A stretch of DNA of 64,000 nucleotides. Source: Bacteroidota bacterium (lineage in GTDB: Bacteria > Bacteroidota > Bacteroidia > AKYH767-A > OLB10). The DNA lies in contig JADKDR010000019.1 in NCBI GenBank assembly GCA_016714535.1, positions 62,001-126,000 of the forward strand, read 5' to 3'. Position 1 is the first letter of the stretch. Every line of letters starts with the position of its first letter. The notes beneath the pieces were generated by a model. The model searched no databases. It saw nothing but the letters and a program-made list of their open reading frames with translations, and was not told the origin of the DNA. The position numbers were made by a program, and so were the translations under genes. Positions 16,477 to 25,092 of this stretch are shown piece after piece.

Positions 16477-18805
16477 AATTTGTGACAACAATATTAAGCA
16501 TATAAAGTTTGTCTATTTTGAATAATCCTAAAATTAAAAAAGCATGCTTTTGTTTGCATGCTTTAATTGTCAAGATATTAACCTTTACATTTTTTTCGAT
16601 GCGCTTTACATAAATACCAGATCCTTGCTTTAGTATCAATTGATAAACTCCTTTTGCTAGGTTATCCGTTTTAATGTTGATTTCCGATTGCAATTTTTGA
16701 TTTTCTATATTTTGTAAAATTACCTTTCCATATAAATCACAAAGTTGATATTCAAAATCTTCTGCTTTAAATGCTTTAATAATTAACTGATTGGTAAAGG
16801 GATTAGGATTACAAGTAAAATTTGTCTCGAACAAATTTTCATTGATTGCAGCAGGCGCAATCGAAAAATTTTTGTCATTAATATCAAAAAAAACATTGCC
16901 TGCTCCTTCAATCATGATGCGGCATGTAGCTGCACTAACGTTGTTAGGAACGGTAAGTATATAACTGCCATTATTAGGAATGCCACTTGCAAGGGAAATG
17001 GGAAAATTATAACCACCATCGGTTGATAGCAATATATTTACCAGTGGCGTGCTAATAGGTGCAAGATCGCTTTGCGCAACATTCCACGTTATAGTTTCTT
17101 GCGAGTTGCCTGCCCAAACAATTCCTGAAACGTTGGGATAAGTAACCGCAAAACCCACACCTGTATTTATTGCTTCAACCGCAACGGCTGTAGAATTGCG
17201 AACCACACCACCACCACCTAAGCGGTTATCACGCAAGGTGCAACGAAAATGCATGGTACGAGCATAGCTCGGTTTTAATTCTCCTTTTCCAGTAGTATTG
17301 GTAAGTATATAATTTAATCGTGGAAATAAACGGGTTGGATTTGTATCCGGATTATAAGAGCGATAAATAGGTGCATTGCCACTTGGATTATTCCACGTTC
17401 CGGCAGGGCCAAGATCATATTGCTCCCAACTGTAGTAAACTGTATCGTTATCAGTATCGGTTCCTGAGGCAGTTAATCTGAAAGGTGTTTGAAAAGGGAT
17501 TATCCAACTGCCTGTGGCTGTTAAAACGGGTTCGCTATTGCCGGTAACAGATTGTACAGCGCAACCATTTCCGTTTCCATTATGTGCAAAAGCAATCATC
17601 TCATCAAAGGTTTTGGTATGCATGGTCGGAATGCTGTTACTTGCCAAATCATCGCTACCACAAATACCTGCATAGCCCATAATGGTAACACCGCTGCCCG
17701 GCTCATAAGCTGCATTGGGCGCTCTGTTGCCGCTGCATGCTCCTGTAACCGAATTAAATGTATGATTACCTCCAAACTGATGTCCTACTTCGTGCGCCAC
17801 ATAATCAATATCAAATGGATCGCCCTGTGGATTGCCACTGCCGGTTACTCCCTGAGCCTTATTGCTTCCGCATACACAAGCAAGCGAAGCTATGCCTCCC
17901 CCACCGGTGCTAAACACATGGCCTATATCATAATTATTTGCTCCAATTACTGCGTTAATGTTTGCTTTGTTTTCGCCAAGCATGGCACCTCCATTATTGT
18001 TTGAATAAGGATCGGTATTGCTGTTGAAATAAATTAATAAAGTGTCATTGGGAATTAACTCAAACGAAATGCCTACTTCCTTTTCGTAAACGCCATCAAT
18101 ACGATTTACTGAAACAATCATTGCACCTAATACGACCGGAATCGTACTGCCAAAATAAGAAGCATATTCGCCTGTGCAGGCAAGTGCCAAACGATAAGTG
18201 CGCAATGTACCACCAATTTTTACCTGTGTTAACGATTGGGGTATTATCTGCTCTGTAAGTTCAAGTGTATTATCAACTCCACAAACGAAATCCTTACTAC
18301 GCGTAATATCTTTACGATTAAATATGATATAACGCATATCGTCATTTACTGCCACAGGATCAATGTAATAACTTTGTTGTGGCGATTGAATAAACGCATG
18401 AAAACCCAAAGGAGAATAATCGATATAAATTGAAGTTGCAGGATTATTTATGTCAACACCGGCAAAGGTTTTTATTTGTGGATAGGCTGCTGCAAGGTCT
18501 GGATGCATAATTCGTGTTTGCCACACTTTAAATGTTTTAAAAGAACCATCAGGAGTTGGCAACTCAATTGTTGTAAAATTAATGCGAGCATCTTCGGTAC
18601 GTTCCATGGGTGCTGATGCTAATTCCTGCTTCAACAAATCTATATTACAACTGGCAGTAATATATTTTGCGGGCATATGTGGGCGTGTTACTTTATGTGT
18701 TTGCTGCGACTCTAATTGCGACCAATGCGTGCGCGATACAAATTGCTTTGCGTTTATCGTGTTGCTTAAACAAAAGCAAGCGAGCATTAAACTAAATATT
18801 CTCAT
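16460..18805 (-). CDS. Secreted reprolysin-like zinc metalloprotease with T9SS sorting domain
   Basis: An extracellular protease (M12B/metzincin type). A signal peptide (MRIFSLMLACFCLSNTINA) precedes a propeptide-like region. The extended zinc motif HEVGHQFGGNH is at about residues 337-347, with a downstream Met-turn in GVTIMGYAGICG. An Ig-like domain and a T9SS sorting domain (TFTCNPNPFTNQ-type start, GVYQLILKQ core) follow. The homologous end is ...GIYVKRIEK; beyond it the frame runs on for about 45 unrelated residues, crossing a terminator and overlapping the next gene's start. Removing one A from the seven-A run at 16590-16596 gives IEKM and a stop at 16585-16587, so the printed end is probably an indel artefact or mutation. 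Confidence 0.88.
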   Translation of the reverse strand: MRIFSLMLACFCLSNTINAKQFVSRTHWSQLESQQTHKVTRPHMPAKYITASCNIDLLKQELASAPMERTEDARINFTTIELPTPDGSFKTFKVWQTRIMHPDLAAAYPQIKTFAGVDINNPATSIYIDYSPLGFHAFIQSPQQSYYIDPVAVNDDMRYIIFNRKDITRSKDFVCGVDNTLELTEQIIPQSLTQVKIGGTLRTYRLALACTGEYASYFGSTIPVVLGAMIVSVNRIDGVYEKEVGISFELIPNDTLLIYFNSNTDPYSNNNGGAMLGENKANINAVIGANNYDIGHVFSTGGGGIASLACVCGSNKAQGVTGSGNPQGDPFDIDYVAHEVGHQFGGNHTFNSVTGACSGNRAPNAAYEPGSGVTIMGYAGICGSDDLASNSIPTMHTKTFDEMIAFAHNGNGNGCAVQSVTGNSEPVLTATGSWIIPFQTPFRLTASGTDTDNDTVYYSWEQYDLGPAGTWNNPSGNAPIYRSYNPDTNPTRLFPRLNYILTNTTGKGELKPSYARTMHFRCTLRDNRLGGGGVVRNSTAVAVEAINTGVGFAVTYPNVSGIVWAGNSQETITWNVAQSDLAPISTPLVNILLSTDGGYNFPISLASGIPNNGSYILTVPNNVSAATCRIMIEGAGNVFFDINDKNFSIAPAAINENLFETNFTCNPNPFTNQLIIKAFKAEDFEYQLCDLYGKVILQNIENQKLQSEINIKTDNLAKGVYQLILKQGSGIYVKRIEKNVKVNILTIKACKQKHAFLILGLFKIDKLYMLNIVVTNYECQS
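16531..16564 (-). terminator. Rho-independent terminator of the metalloprotease gene
   Basis: AAAGCATGC and GCATGCTTT form a perfect nine-pair stem with an eight-base loop, followed on the minus strand by TTTTTAATTT. It lies inside the apparent coding tail of the protease frame, which supports the view that the true stop is upstream, at about 16585. Confidence 0.75.
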
Positions 18806-18833
18806 TGTTTTTCTTTATTTTTTTTGTGGTGCG

Positions 18834-18841
18834 CTAAGATA
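18834..18841 (-). promoter_or_regulatory. Putative -7 element upstream of the metalloprotease
   Basis: Minus-strand TATCTTAG, one base off TAnnTTTG, 29 bases before the ATG. Confidence 0.4.
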
Positions 18842-19460
18842 ATTTATTCTTGAACAAACATAAAATTACTACATAAGTTTGGCTTGCTTAATAATATCTC
18901 TACTGAACTACTAACATATTTTGGCAATTCCATCAAAAAGAGGGAATTTTTGGATGGGTTTTGGAATGAGGGTTTTACCGCAAAGTTCGCAAAGAAAATG
19001 CGCGCAAAGAAATCAAAGAGTGTTGATTTATTTTCTACCGAAATGGCATTACTTGTGCAACACCTACCAACTCATTTGTAATGGTAAAAAAAATCATCTT
19101 GGCAACTGGTCGGCTAGTGCGAGTATTTGCAATCATATATAATTATGCTCATTTGTTAAATGCCTTTGGTTGGGAATACAATGTCAATTGAAGATTATCA
19201 AATGGTCTTTAATGATACTTTCAAGTGTTTCCAATAAACAAAAATGCATCCACGCCAACGCAAGCCCCTTAAGGGGTTTGGGGTGTATTAGTCTTGAAAT
19301 ACGTTTGCATGTTGCACATTTGAAAACTCAGCAAGAAATGCTCAGCAAGAAATTTGTAAAAGAGCAAAATGAAATATTTATTCGATTATATAAATCTAAG
19401 AATAATGCCACAAGCATCAACGCTTGTGGTATCGGTGGTAGGCTGTTATTGGCTGGCTTT
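18842..19460. other. 619-base gene-poor region with degenerate repeats
   Basis: No convincing gene. It contains a CGCAAAG-type direct repeat (three copies within 18979-19011: ACCGCAAAG, TTCGCAAAG, GCGCAAAG), the string CCCCTTAAGGGGTTTGGGGTGT near 19255, and a perfect hairpin CCACAAGC-ATCAAC-GCTTGTGG at 19408-19429. Short frames here lack ribosome sites and family resemblance. The hairpin sits about 30 bases past the 3' end of the neighbouring lipoprotein gene but has no T-run on that side. Confidence 0.5.
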
Positions 19461-20057
19461 CTATTTTTGTTTTCTAAAATGTCCATCCGCTTCAATTGTA
19501 TATTTAGTCAATCCGATAGTTAATTTTATACTGGTTTTGTCAATGTCAGAACTGTCTGGTTTTAAAGTATAAATTGTTACTGAATCGCTTACCGATATCG
19601 TCTTGTCCTTGAATATTGTCAAGTATTCTATGGCTTTGTAACCCATATCTTCTCCAGTCTTTTTGTAAGGTCCTAACGAGTCAATTTTAATGCCTTGTCT
19701 GTCGTAAGTTGTCAGGAAAGGAACAAGTCCCAAGTCACCAATAGCAAAATCTATAAGAGTAACCGTTTTACTGTCGTTGAATAAAATGCCTAATGGTTGG
19801 GTTGTCCATACGTGTTTGTATTTTTCAAAAACTGTCTTGTTGTAATTCTTTGAAAGTGCTGGAAGTTGTTCAAACGGATTATGTGAAAACGGTAAGGGAA
19901 TTTGTTCCAAAGTTTTCAAGTAGTTCTCAAAAATATTTTCCGAATTAATTTGTTTCTGATTTTCCGCTGATGTCATGTCAGTAAATGATTTACTGTCATT
20001 CGAACAATTTGTTAATGCTAACAAAATAAATGTCAAAATGCACATTGACTTTTTCAT
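19461..20057 (-). CDS. Putative lipoprotein, function unknown
   Basis: A 198-residue protein with a lipoprotein signal peptide: MKKSMCILTFILLALTNC, lipobox LTNC with Cys18, then a serine/asparagine-rich linker. The rest is a soluble alpha/beta domain with alternating charged and hydrophobic residues; I do not recognise a family. It is probably anchored in the outer membrane or periplasmic face of the envelope. It is monocistronic, preceded by a TATTTTCG promoter element 34 bases upstream. Confidence 0.7.
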   Translation of the reverse strand: MKKSMCILTFILLALTNCSNDSKSFTDMTSAENQKQINSENIFENYLKTLEQIPLPFSHNPFEQLPALSKNYNKTVFEKYKHVWTTQPLGILFNDSKTVTLIDFAIGDLGLVPFLTTYDRQGIKIDSLGPYKKTGEDMGYKAIEYLTIFKDKTISVSDSVTIYTLKPDSSDIDKTSIKLTIGLTKYTIEADGHFRKQK

Positions 20058-20090
20058 TACTGTCTTTTGTTTTAAACTTTGCTTAACATA

Positions 20091-20098
20091 CGAAAATA
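20091..20098 (-). promoter_or_regulatory. Putative -7 element (TATTTTCG) for the lipoprotein gene
   Basis: Minus-strand TATTTTCG, the same octamer as upstream of fbaB and of the transposase gene at the right end. Confidence 0.4.
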
Positions 20099-20179
20099 CA
20101 AGCTACACCCGCAGCCAAAAATTTGTTTACAAAATAAAAGCCTTTGCAAACCTGCTTAACATTCCATTTATGCGAAATA

Positions 20180-22237
20180 TTAATTAAGCAAGTCCTTAAA
20201 ATTCAAATCCATCTGTATGGCTTCTTTTGATTTTGGCCTTTCGGTTTGTGAAGGAAGTGTAACTTCCTTCATTTTGGACGCACCATTGCCGCTTCCTTTT
20301 TTTTGAACAAACACTTTGGTAATACTAGCTTTGGTAACAATGTTACCCATGGAATCGCGGCCTTTAATCAAGGTTTCATTCAGGTCTATGCTAATGGTAG
20401 TGTTTTTCATTTTTGGCTTCGGCCTAAGATTTATTTGAATTGTTTCGGCATTGTTCTCATCCGTAACACTCAAAAACAAAACGCGAGAACCTTCTGTTCC
20501 CTTTGTAAGATCATATGACTTATCGCGAGTAATCCCTCCCATTCTGAAACGTTTAACAAGTATTGACCCACCTTTGCCATCCATATAAATCATGTTGTAT
20601 ACTTTGCTATTGTCATCCTTATTAAAAATGTCAATTTCCAAAATATCCTTTCCAAAATATTTCTTTTCATCGATGCGTGATACCATAACTTTGCCTTCAC
20701 TATTAAAAGCTATTACATCATCAAGGTCGCTACAATCTTTAACAAACTCGTCTTTTTTTAACCCATATCCGGCAAATCCTTCTTCACGATTTACGTATAA
20801 CTTCGAATTATTGATTACTACTTTACGTGCCTCTATGGCCTCAAACTCTCCAACAATAAGGGTTTTGCGCTCTCTACCTTTACCATATTTTTTAATCAGC
20901 ATTTTAAACCAATCAATTGTAAATCCTTTTATGTTGGCAAGATTCGCCTCTATTTCTTTTATCTGTTGCTCTAACGACTTCAAACGTTCATCAGCTTTAA
21001 ATGCATCAAACTTTGAAATACGCTTAATCTTAATTTCGGTTAGTGCAACAATATCATCGGTTGTAATCTCGCGCAAGAACAACTTTTTGTAAGGCTTAAG
21101 TCCTTTATCAATCGTCTCAATAACAGCTTCCCATGTTTCGCATTCTTCAATATTGCGATAAATTCTTTTTTCGATAAATATTTTTTCTAACGAACTAAAG
21201 TGCCAGTCTTCGCGCAATTTGTGTCGCTCAAATTCTAACTCCGCTTTTAGAATAGCCAATGTATTGTCGGCAGAATATTTCAATATCTCAGTTACACCAA
21301 TAAACTCAGGTCGCCCATCGCGAATAATACAAGCATTGGGGCTGATGCTAACCTCACAATCGGTAAAAGCATACAAGGCATTGATAGCATTGTCGCTATC
21401 GTCAGCACTATCAGGATGCAAGTGAACCAATATCTCTACTTTTTCTGCAGTGATATCTTCCACCTTTTTAATTTTTAATTTGCCCTTATCATTGGCAGCC
21501 AATATGCTTTCGGTCAAACTTGCAGTGTTGGTGCCAAAGGGTATTTCTTTTATTGCTAAAGTTTTTTTGTTTATTTTTTCAATAACAGCGCGCACCTTCA
21601 CTTTACCACCACGAAGTCCATCGTTATACTTACTAAAATCGGCTTCGCCCGCGGTATTAAAATCAGGAACAAGCGTAAAAGGTTTTTTACGCAAATAGTC
21701 GATACTTGCTTCGCACAATTCAATAAAATTGTGTGGCAATATTTTGCATGCCAGGCCAACCGCAATACCCTCTACTCCAAGCGCAAGCAATAATGGAAAC
21801 TTTGAAGGCAGTTGAATGGGCTCCTTATTGCGGCCATCGTACGATGGCTGCCAGTTGGTTATTTTCTGATTAAAAACTACTTCGAGTGCGAACTTGGTTA
21901 AGCGAGCCTCAATGTATCGGCTTGCTGCTGCGCTATCTCCGGTATAAATGTTTCCCCAGTTGCCTTGCTTATCAATGAGCAAATCTTTTTGCCCCAGTTG
22001 AATCAATGCATCCCCTATACTTGCATCGCCATGAGGATGGTACTTCATGGTATTGCCAATCACATTGGCAACTTTGTTAAATCGTCCGTCTTCCATTTCG
22101 TATAACGAATGGAGTATGCGCCTTTGCACGGGCTTAAGGCCATCTTCTATCAAGGGTACTGCTCGCTCAAGTATTACATAAGATGCATACTCAAGGAACC
22201 ATTCCTTATACATCCCGTCTATATGTTGGTTTACCAT
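20180..22237 (-). CDS. parC: DNA topoisomerase IV subunit A (ParC-type)
   Basis: DNA-cleaving subunit of topoisomerase IV, which decatenates and relaxes chromosomes with ParE. The 685 residues include GLKPVQRRILHSLYEM (winged-helix region), YHPHGDASIGDAL, and the active-site tyrosine in AASRYIEARL (about Y108). A coiled-coil arm and a shortened, beta-pinwheel-like C-terminal domain follow. The length is below E. coli ParC (752) but usual for this Bacteroidota type. It lies 123 bases downstream of parE on the same strand. The last residues include QMDLNF, which fits the sliding-clamp-binding pattern QxxLxF; this is only a pattern match. GyrA was considered, but the order parE-parC and the short tail favour topoisomerase IV. 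Confidence 0.9.
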   Translation of the reverse strand: MVNQHIDGMYKEWFLEYASYVILERAVPLIEDGLKPVQRRILHSLYEMEDGRFNKVANVIGNTMKYHPHGDASIGDALIQLGQKDLLIDKQGNWGNIYTGDSAAASRYIEARLTKFALEVVFNQKITNWQPSYDGRNKEPIQLPSKFPLLLALGVEGIAVGLACKILPHNFIELCEASIDYLRKKPFTLVPDFNTAGEADFSKYNDGLRGGKVKVRAVIEKINKKTLAIKEIPFGTNTASLTESILAANDKGKLKIKKVEDITAEKVEILVHLHPDSADDSDNAINALYAFTDCEVSISPNACIIRDGRPEFIGVTEILKYSADNTLAILKAELEFERHKLREDWHFSSLEKIFIEKRIYRNIEECETWEAVIETIDKGLKPYKKLFLREITTDDIVALTEIKIKRISKFDAFKADERLKSLEQQIKEIEANLANIKGFTIDWFKMLIKKYGKGRERKTLIVGEFEAIEARKVVINNSKLYVNREEGFAGYGLKKDEFVKDCSDLDDVIAFNSEGKVMVSRIDEKKYFGKDILEIDIFNKDDNSKVYNMIYMDGKGGSILVKRFRMGGITRDKSYDLTKGTEGSRVLFLSVTDENNAETIQINLRPKPKMKNTTISIDLNETLIKGRDSMGNIVTKASITKVFVQKKGSGNGASKMKEVTLPSQTERPKSKEAIQMDLNFKDLLN

Positions 22238-22360
22238 TGGAGTATTTCTGGTTATTTAGTTGTTAGTATTGTTATTCAATGCGATTAAAAACTTTTTATC
22301 TGGTTTTTTATTTGATTGATGATACGGTTTTGCAAAATGAACTTTCTTACTTGAAAAGAA

Positions 22361-24238
22361 TTACTCTCCCACTTCTAAAAAAGCCAAGGCTTCTTCCGGT
22401 TCTTCTTCCATCTTGAGATTTTCGATAATAAACTGCTGACGGTCGGGTGTGTTTTTGCCCATATAATAATCGAGTAATTGATGTGTTACTGTATCTTTAC
22501 CAAACTCAACAGGATCGAGTTTTATTTTTTTTCCAATAAACTTTTTAAACTCATCAGGCGAAATTTCACCAAGACCTTTAAAGCGGGTAATTTCCGGCTT
22601 GGGACCTAACTTTTCAATCGCTTTAATTTTTTCATCGGGTGTGTAGCAATAAATTGTTTCCTTTTTATTGCGCACTCTAAACAAAGGAGTATCAAGAATA
22701 TATACGTGACCGTTTTTTACAAGGTCAGGAAAAAACTGCAGGAAAAAAGTAAGTATGAGTAAACGTATGTGCATGCCATCCACATCAGCATCGGTAGAAA
22801 TTACTACTTTGTTGTATCGCAAGCCTTCGAGTCCATCTTCTATATTAAGTGCTGCTTGCAGCAAATTAAACTCTTCGTTTTCGTAAACTATTTTCTTGGT
22901 AAGCCCAAAACAATTCAGGGGTTTGCCTCTTAAGCTAAAAACAGCCTGTGTGTTGACATCGCGTGCCGAAGTGATGCTACCACTTGCACTATCGCCCTCG
23001 GTTATAAAAACGGTTGTTTCAAATCGGTCGGGATGTTTGGTATCGAGATGAACGCGGCAATCGCGCAATTTTTTATTATGCAGGTTAGCTTTTTTGGCGC
23101 GCTCGTTGGCTAACTTACGCACTCCTGCTATTTCCTTGCGTTCGCGCTCGCTACTTTCAATTTTCTTTCTCCATGCTTCTGCAACTTCCGGATGCTTATG
23201 CAGGTAATTGTCTAACGAGTTTTTTACAAAATCTACAATCCAGTTTCGAAGCGAAGGTCCATTGGGTTCTGTATTTTGTGAGCCTAACTTTGTTTTTGTT
23301 TGCGACTCAAATACCGGTTCCTGTATACGTACACTTAATGCAGCCATAATACCACTGCGTACATCATTCGGGTCAAATTCTTTCTTATAAAATTCGCGGG
23401 CTGTTTTTACCAGCGCTTCGCGCAATGCTGCCTGATGTGTACCGCCTTGTGTAGTATGTTGCCCATTAACAAACGAGTAGTACTCTTCGCCATAGGCATT
23501 GGTATGCGTAAAGGCAAGTTCAATGTCCTTATCTCTAAGATGTACTAAAGGATAAATTTTCTCTTCGCTCATGTTACTTTCGAGCAAATCGCTTAATCCA
23601 TTTTGCGATTGAAAAACGACCACATTGAAATTTATTTTCAACCCAACATTGAGGTAAGCATAATTATTAAGCATGCGCTCAATGTGCTCTGTATTGAAAT
23701 TAAAATCGATAAAGACATCATTATCGGGAATAAAAGTTACGGTGGTACCGTTACTCAGATCAGTCTTAATTTCCTTTTGTGATTTAGTAAGATCTCCTCG
23801 TACAAACTCAGCAATGGTAGTCTTACCATCGCGCACAGATTGTACTTTAAAATATGCGCTAAGCGCATTTACAGCTTTGGTACCTACTCCATTTAATCCG
23901 ACACTTTTCTGAAAAGCACCACTGTCGTACTTGGCACCGGTATTAATTTGCGACACACATTCAATAACTTTTCCTAATGGAATTCCGCGACCACGGTCGC
24001 GTATAGTTAGCGTATGATCATTTAAAATTACATCTATCTCCTTACCATGACCCATTACAAACTCATCAATGCAATTGTCAATTACTTCTTTGAGTAATAC
24101 ATAAATCCCATCGTCCTTAGCGGTACCATCTCCAAGCTTGCCAATATACATACCGGGGCGTAACCGGATATGTTCGCGCCAATCGAGCGATCTTACGCTA
24201 TCATCATTATATTCAGCGTTTGTATTTTTCCTGGCCAT
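22361..24238 (-). CDS. parE: DNA topoisomerase IV subunit B (ParE-type)
   Basis: ATPase subunit of topoisomerase IV. The start at the ATG giving MARKNTNAEY was chosen over longer in-frame options because the earlier 43 codons cross the promoter and show no homology. The 625 residues contain the GHKL ATPase asparagine in EVIDNCIDEF (about 51-60), the DRGRGIPLG loop, the QTKTKLGS transducer lysine loop, and the TOPRIM motifs TEGDSASGS and DADVDGMHIR. It is first in the parE-parC operon, with a good promoter upstream. Confidence 0.93.
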   Translation of the reverse strand: MARKNTNAEYNDDSVRSLDWREHIRLRPGMYIGKLGDGTAKDDGIYVLLKEVIDNCIDEFVMGHGKEIDVILNDHTLTIRDRGRGIPLGKVIECVSQINTGAKYDSGAFQKSVGLNGVGTKAVNALSAYFKVQSVRDGKTTIAEFVRGDLTKSQKEIKTDLSNGTTVTFIPDNDVFIDFNFNTEHIERMLNNYAYLNVGLKINFNVVVFQSQNGLSDLLESNMSEEKIYPLVHLRDKDIELAFTHTNAYGEEYYSFVNGQHTTQGGTHQAALREALVKTAREFYKKEFDPNDVRSGIMAALSVRIQEPVFESQTKTKLGSQNTEPNGPSLRNWIVDFVKNSLDNYLHKHPEVAEAWRKKIESSERERKEIAGVRKLANERAKKANLHNKKLRDCRVHLDTKHPDRFETTVFITEGDSASGSITSARDVNTQAVFSLRGKPLNCFGLTKKIVYENEEFNLLQAALNIEDGLEGLRYNKVVISTDADVDGMHIRLLILTFFLQFFPDLVKNGHVYILDTPLFRVRNKKETIYCYTPDEKIKAIEKLGPKPEITRFKGLGEISPDEFKKFIGKKIKLDPVEFGKDTVTHQLLDYYMGKNTPDRQQFIIENLKMEEEPEEALAFLEVGE

Positions 24239-24275
24239 TATATTTTGTATTAAAAGTAAATTAAGCGAAAGCCTA

Positions 24276-24302
24276 CAAATGTAATGCGGCTGCAGTGACC
24301 AA
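24276..24302 (-). promoter_or_regulatory. parE promoter (Bacteroidota type)
   Basis: Minus-strand TACATTTG (24276-24283) is a perfect TAnnTTTG -7 element; a TTGG lies 16 bases further upstream as a plausible -33 element. It is 38 bases before the parE ATG. Confidence 0.6.
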
Positions 24303-24378
24303 TGGGTAATGTTAAAACCTTTGCCACAATTGTTTTCAAAGGTCTTGTGTTGAAAACTTTTATGCACATTTGCGAGCT

Positions 24379-24987
24379 ATGTTGTATCAATCACTTCAAT
24401 TAGCTACTGCTGCATTTCCTACGCTCGAATATTTTTATTATCTGAAAAATGCGCAGGAAGTATTTATTGACGCAACCGAGCGATTTATAAAACAATCGAA
24501 CCGCAATCGCTACCACGTGCTGGGAGCTAATGGAATATCCACATTAACTATACCTGTTAAACATCAGGATATTTTTAACACCACCACTAACAAAATTGAA
24601 ATAGACTACCATCAGCCATGGCAAAGGCAACATTGGCAAACAATCAGGTCTGCATATAACAAATCGCCCTTCTTCGAATTCATGATGGATGATTTTGAAA
24701 AGCTTTTTTTTTCACAACCAGCATTCCTTTTAGAGTACAATCAACAATTTCTGGAATTTGTAATTAAAAAAAACAAGTTTACCACTACGTGGACTGACAT
24801 GAAACAGGGACCCGAAACTCCAGATTTGAGCATTATTAGTAATGCGAAATCGAATAAACTTGTTACCGATATAGAATTAGAAAAATATCTACAGGTTTTT
24901 GGCTACAAAATGGATTTTGTGGGTAATCTTTCAGTTTTAGATTATTTATTTAATTGTGGAAACACTTTAGCCAACTACCTTACCTAA
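24379..24987 (+). CDS. WbqC family protein
   Basis: A 202-residue member of the WbqC-like family, often linked to surface polysaccharide or glycopeptide-type gene clusters, with unproven enzymatic function. Family features seen: an N-terminal TAAFPTLEYFYYLKNAQEVFI segment shortened to 'FP..EYF', the RNRYHVLGANG..TLTIPV strand, and WQRQHWQTIRSAYNKSPFF with the conserved histidine/tryptophan. The ATG was preferred to a TTG three codons upstream. It diverges from parE. A near-consensus -7 element (CACATTTG) ends only a few bases before the ATG, suggesting a very short leader. Confidence 0.8.
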   Translation: MLYQSLQLATAAFPTLEYFYYLKNAQEVFIDATERFIKQSNRNRYHVLGANGISTLTIPVKHQDIFNTTTNKIEIDYHQPWQRQHWQTIRSAYNKSPFFEFMMDDFEKLFFSQPAFLLEYNQQFLEFVIKKNKFTTTWTDMKQGPETPDLSIISNAKSNKLVTDIELEKYLQVFGYKMDFVGNLSVLDYLFNCGNTLANYLT

Positions 24988-25092
24988 TTTCGCCAAAGTC
25001 AAATTCCAAATATAGGGTGAATTTTTTTTTTCATAATAAAGTTGGTTACATTTTTGCATCGCATTCTATTCTTACTTTTTTATTATAAAAAT

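Noticed and set aside
18884..19523. Several 65-117-codon frames in the 18.8-19.5 kb gap
   Set aside because: They overlap one another in different frames, contain CGCAAAG-type repeats and overlap the lipoprotein gene; no protein-like pattern.
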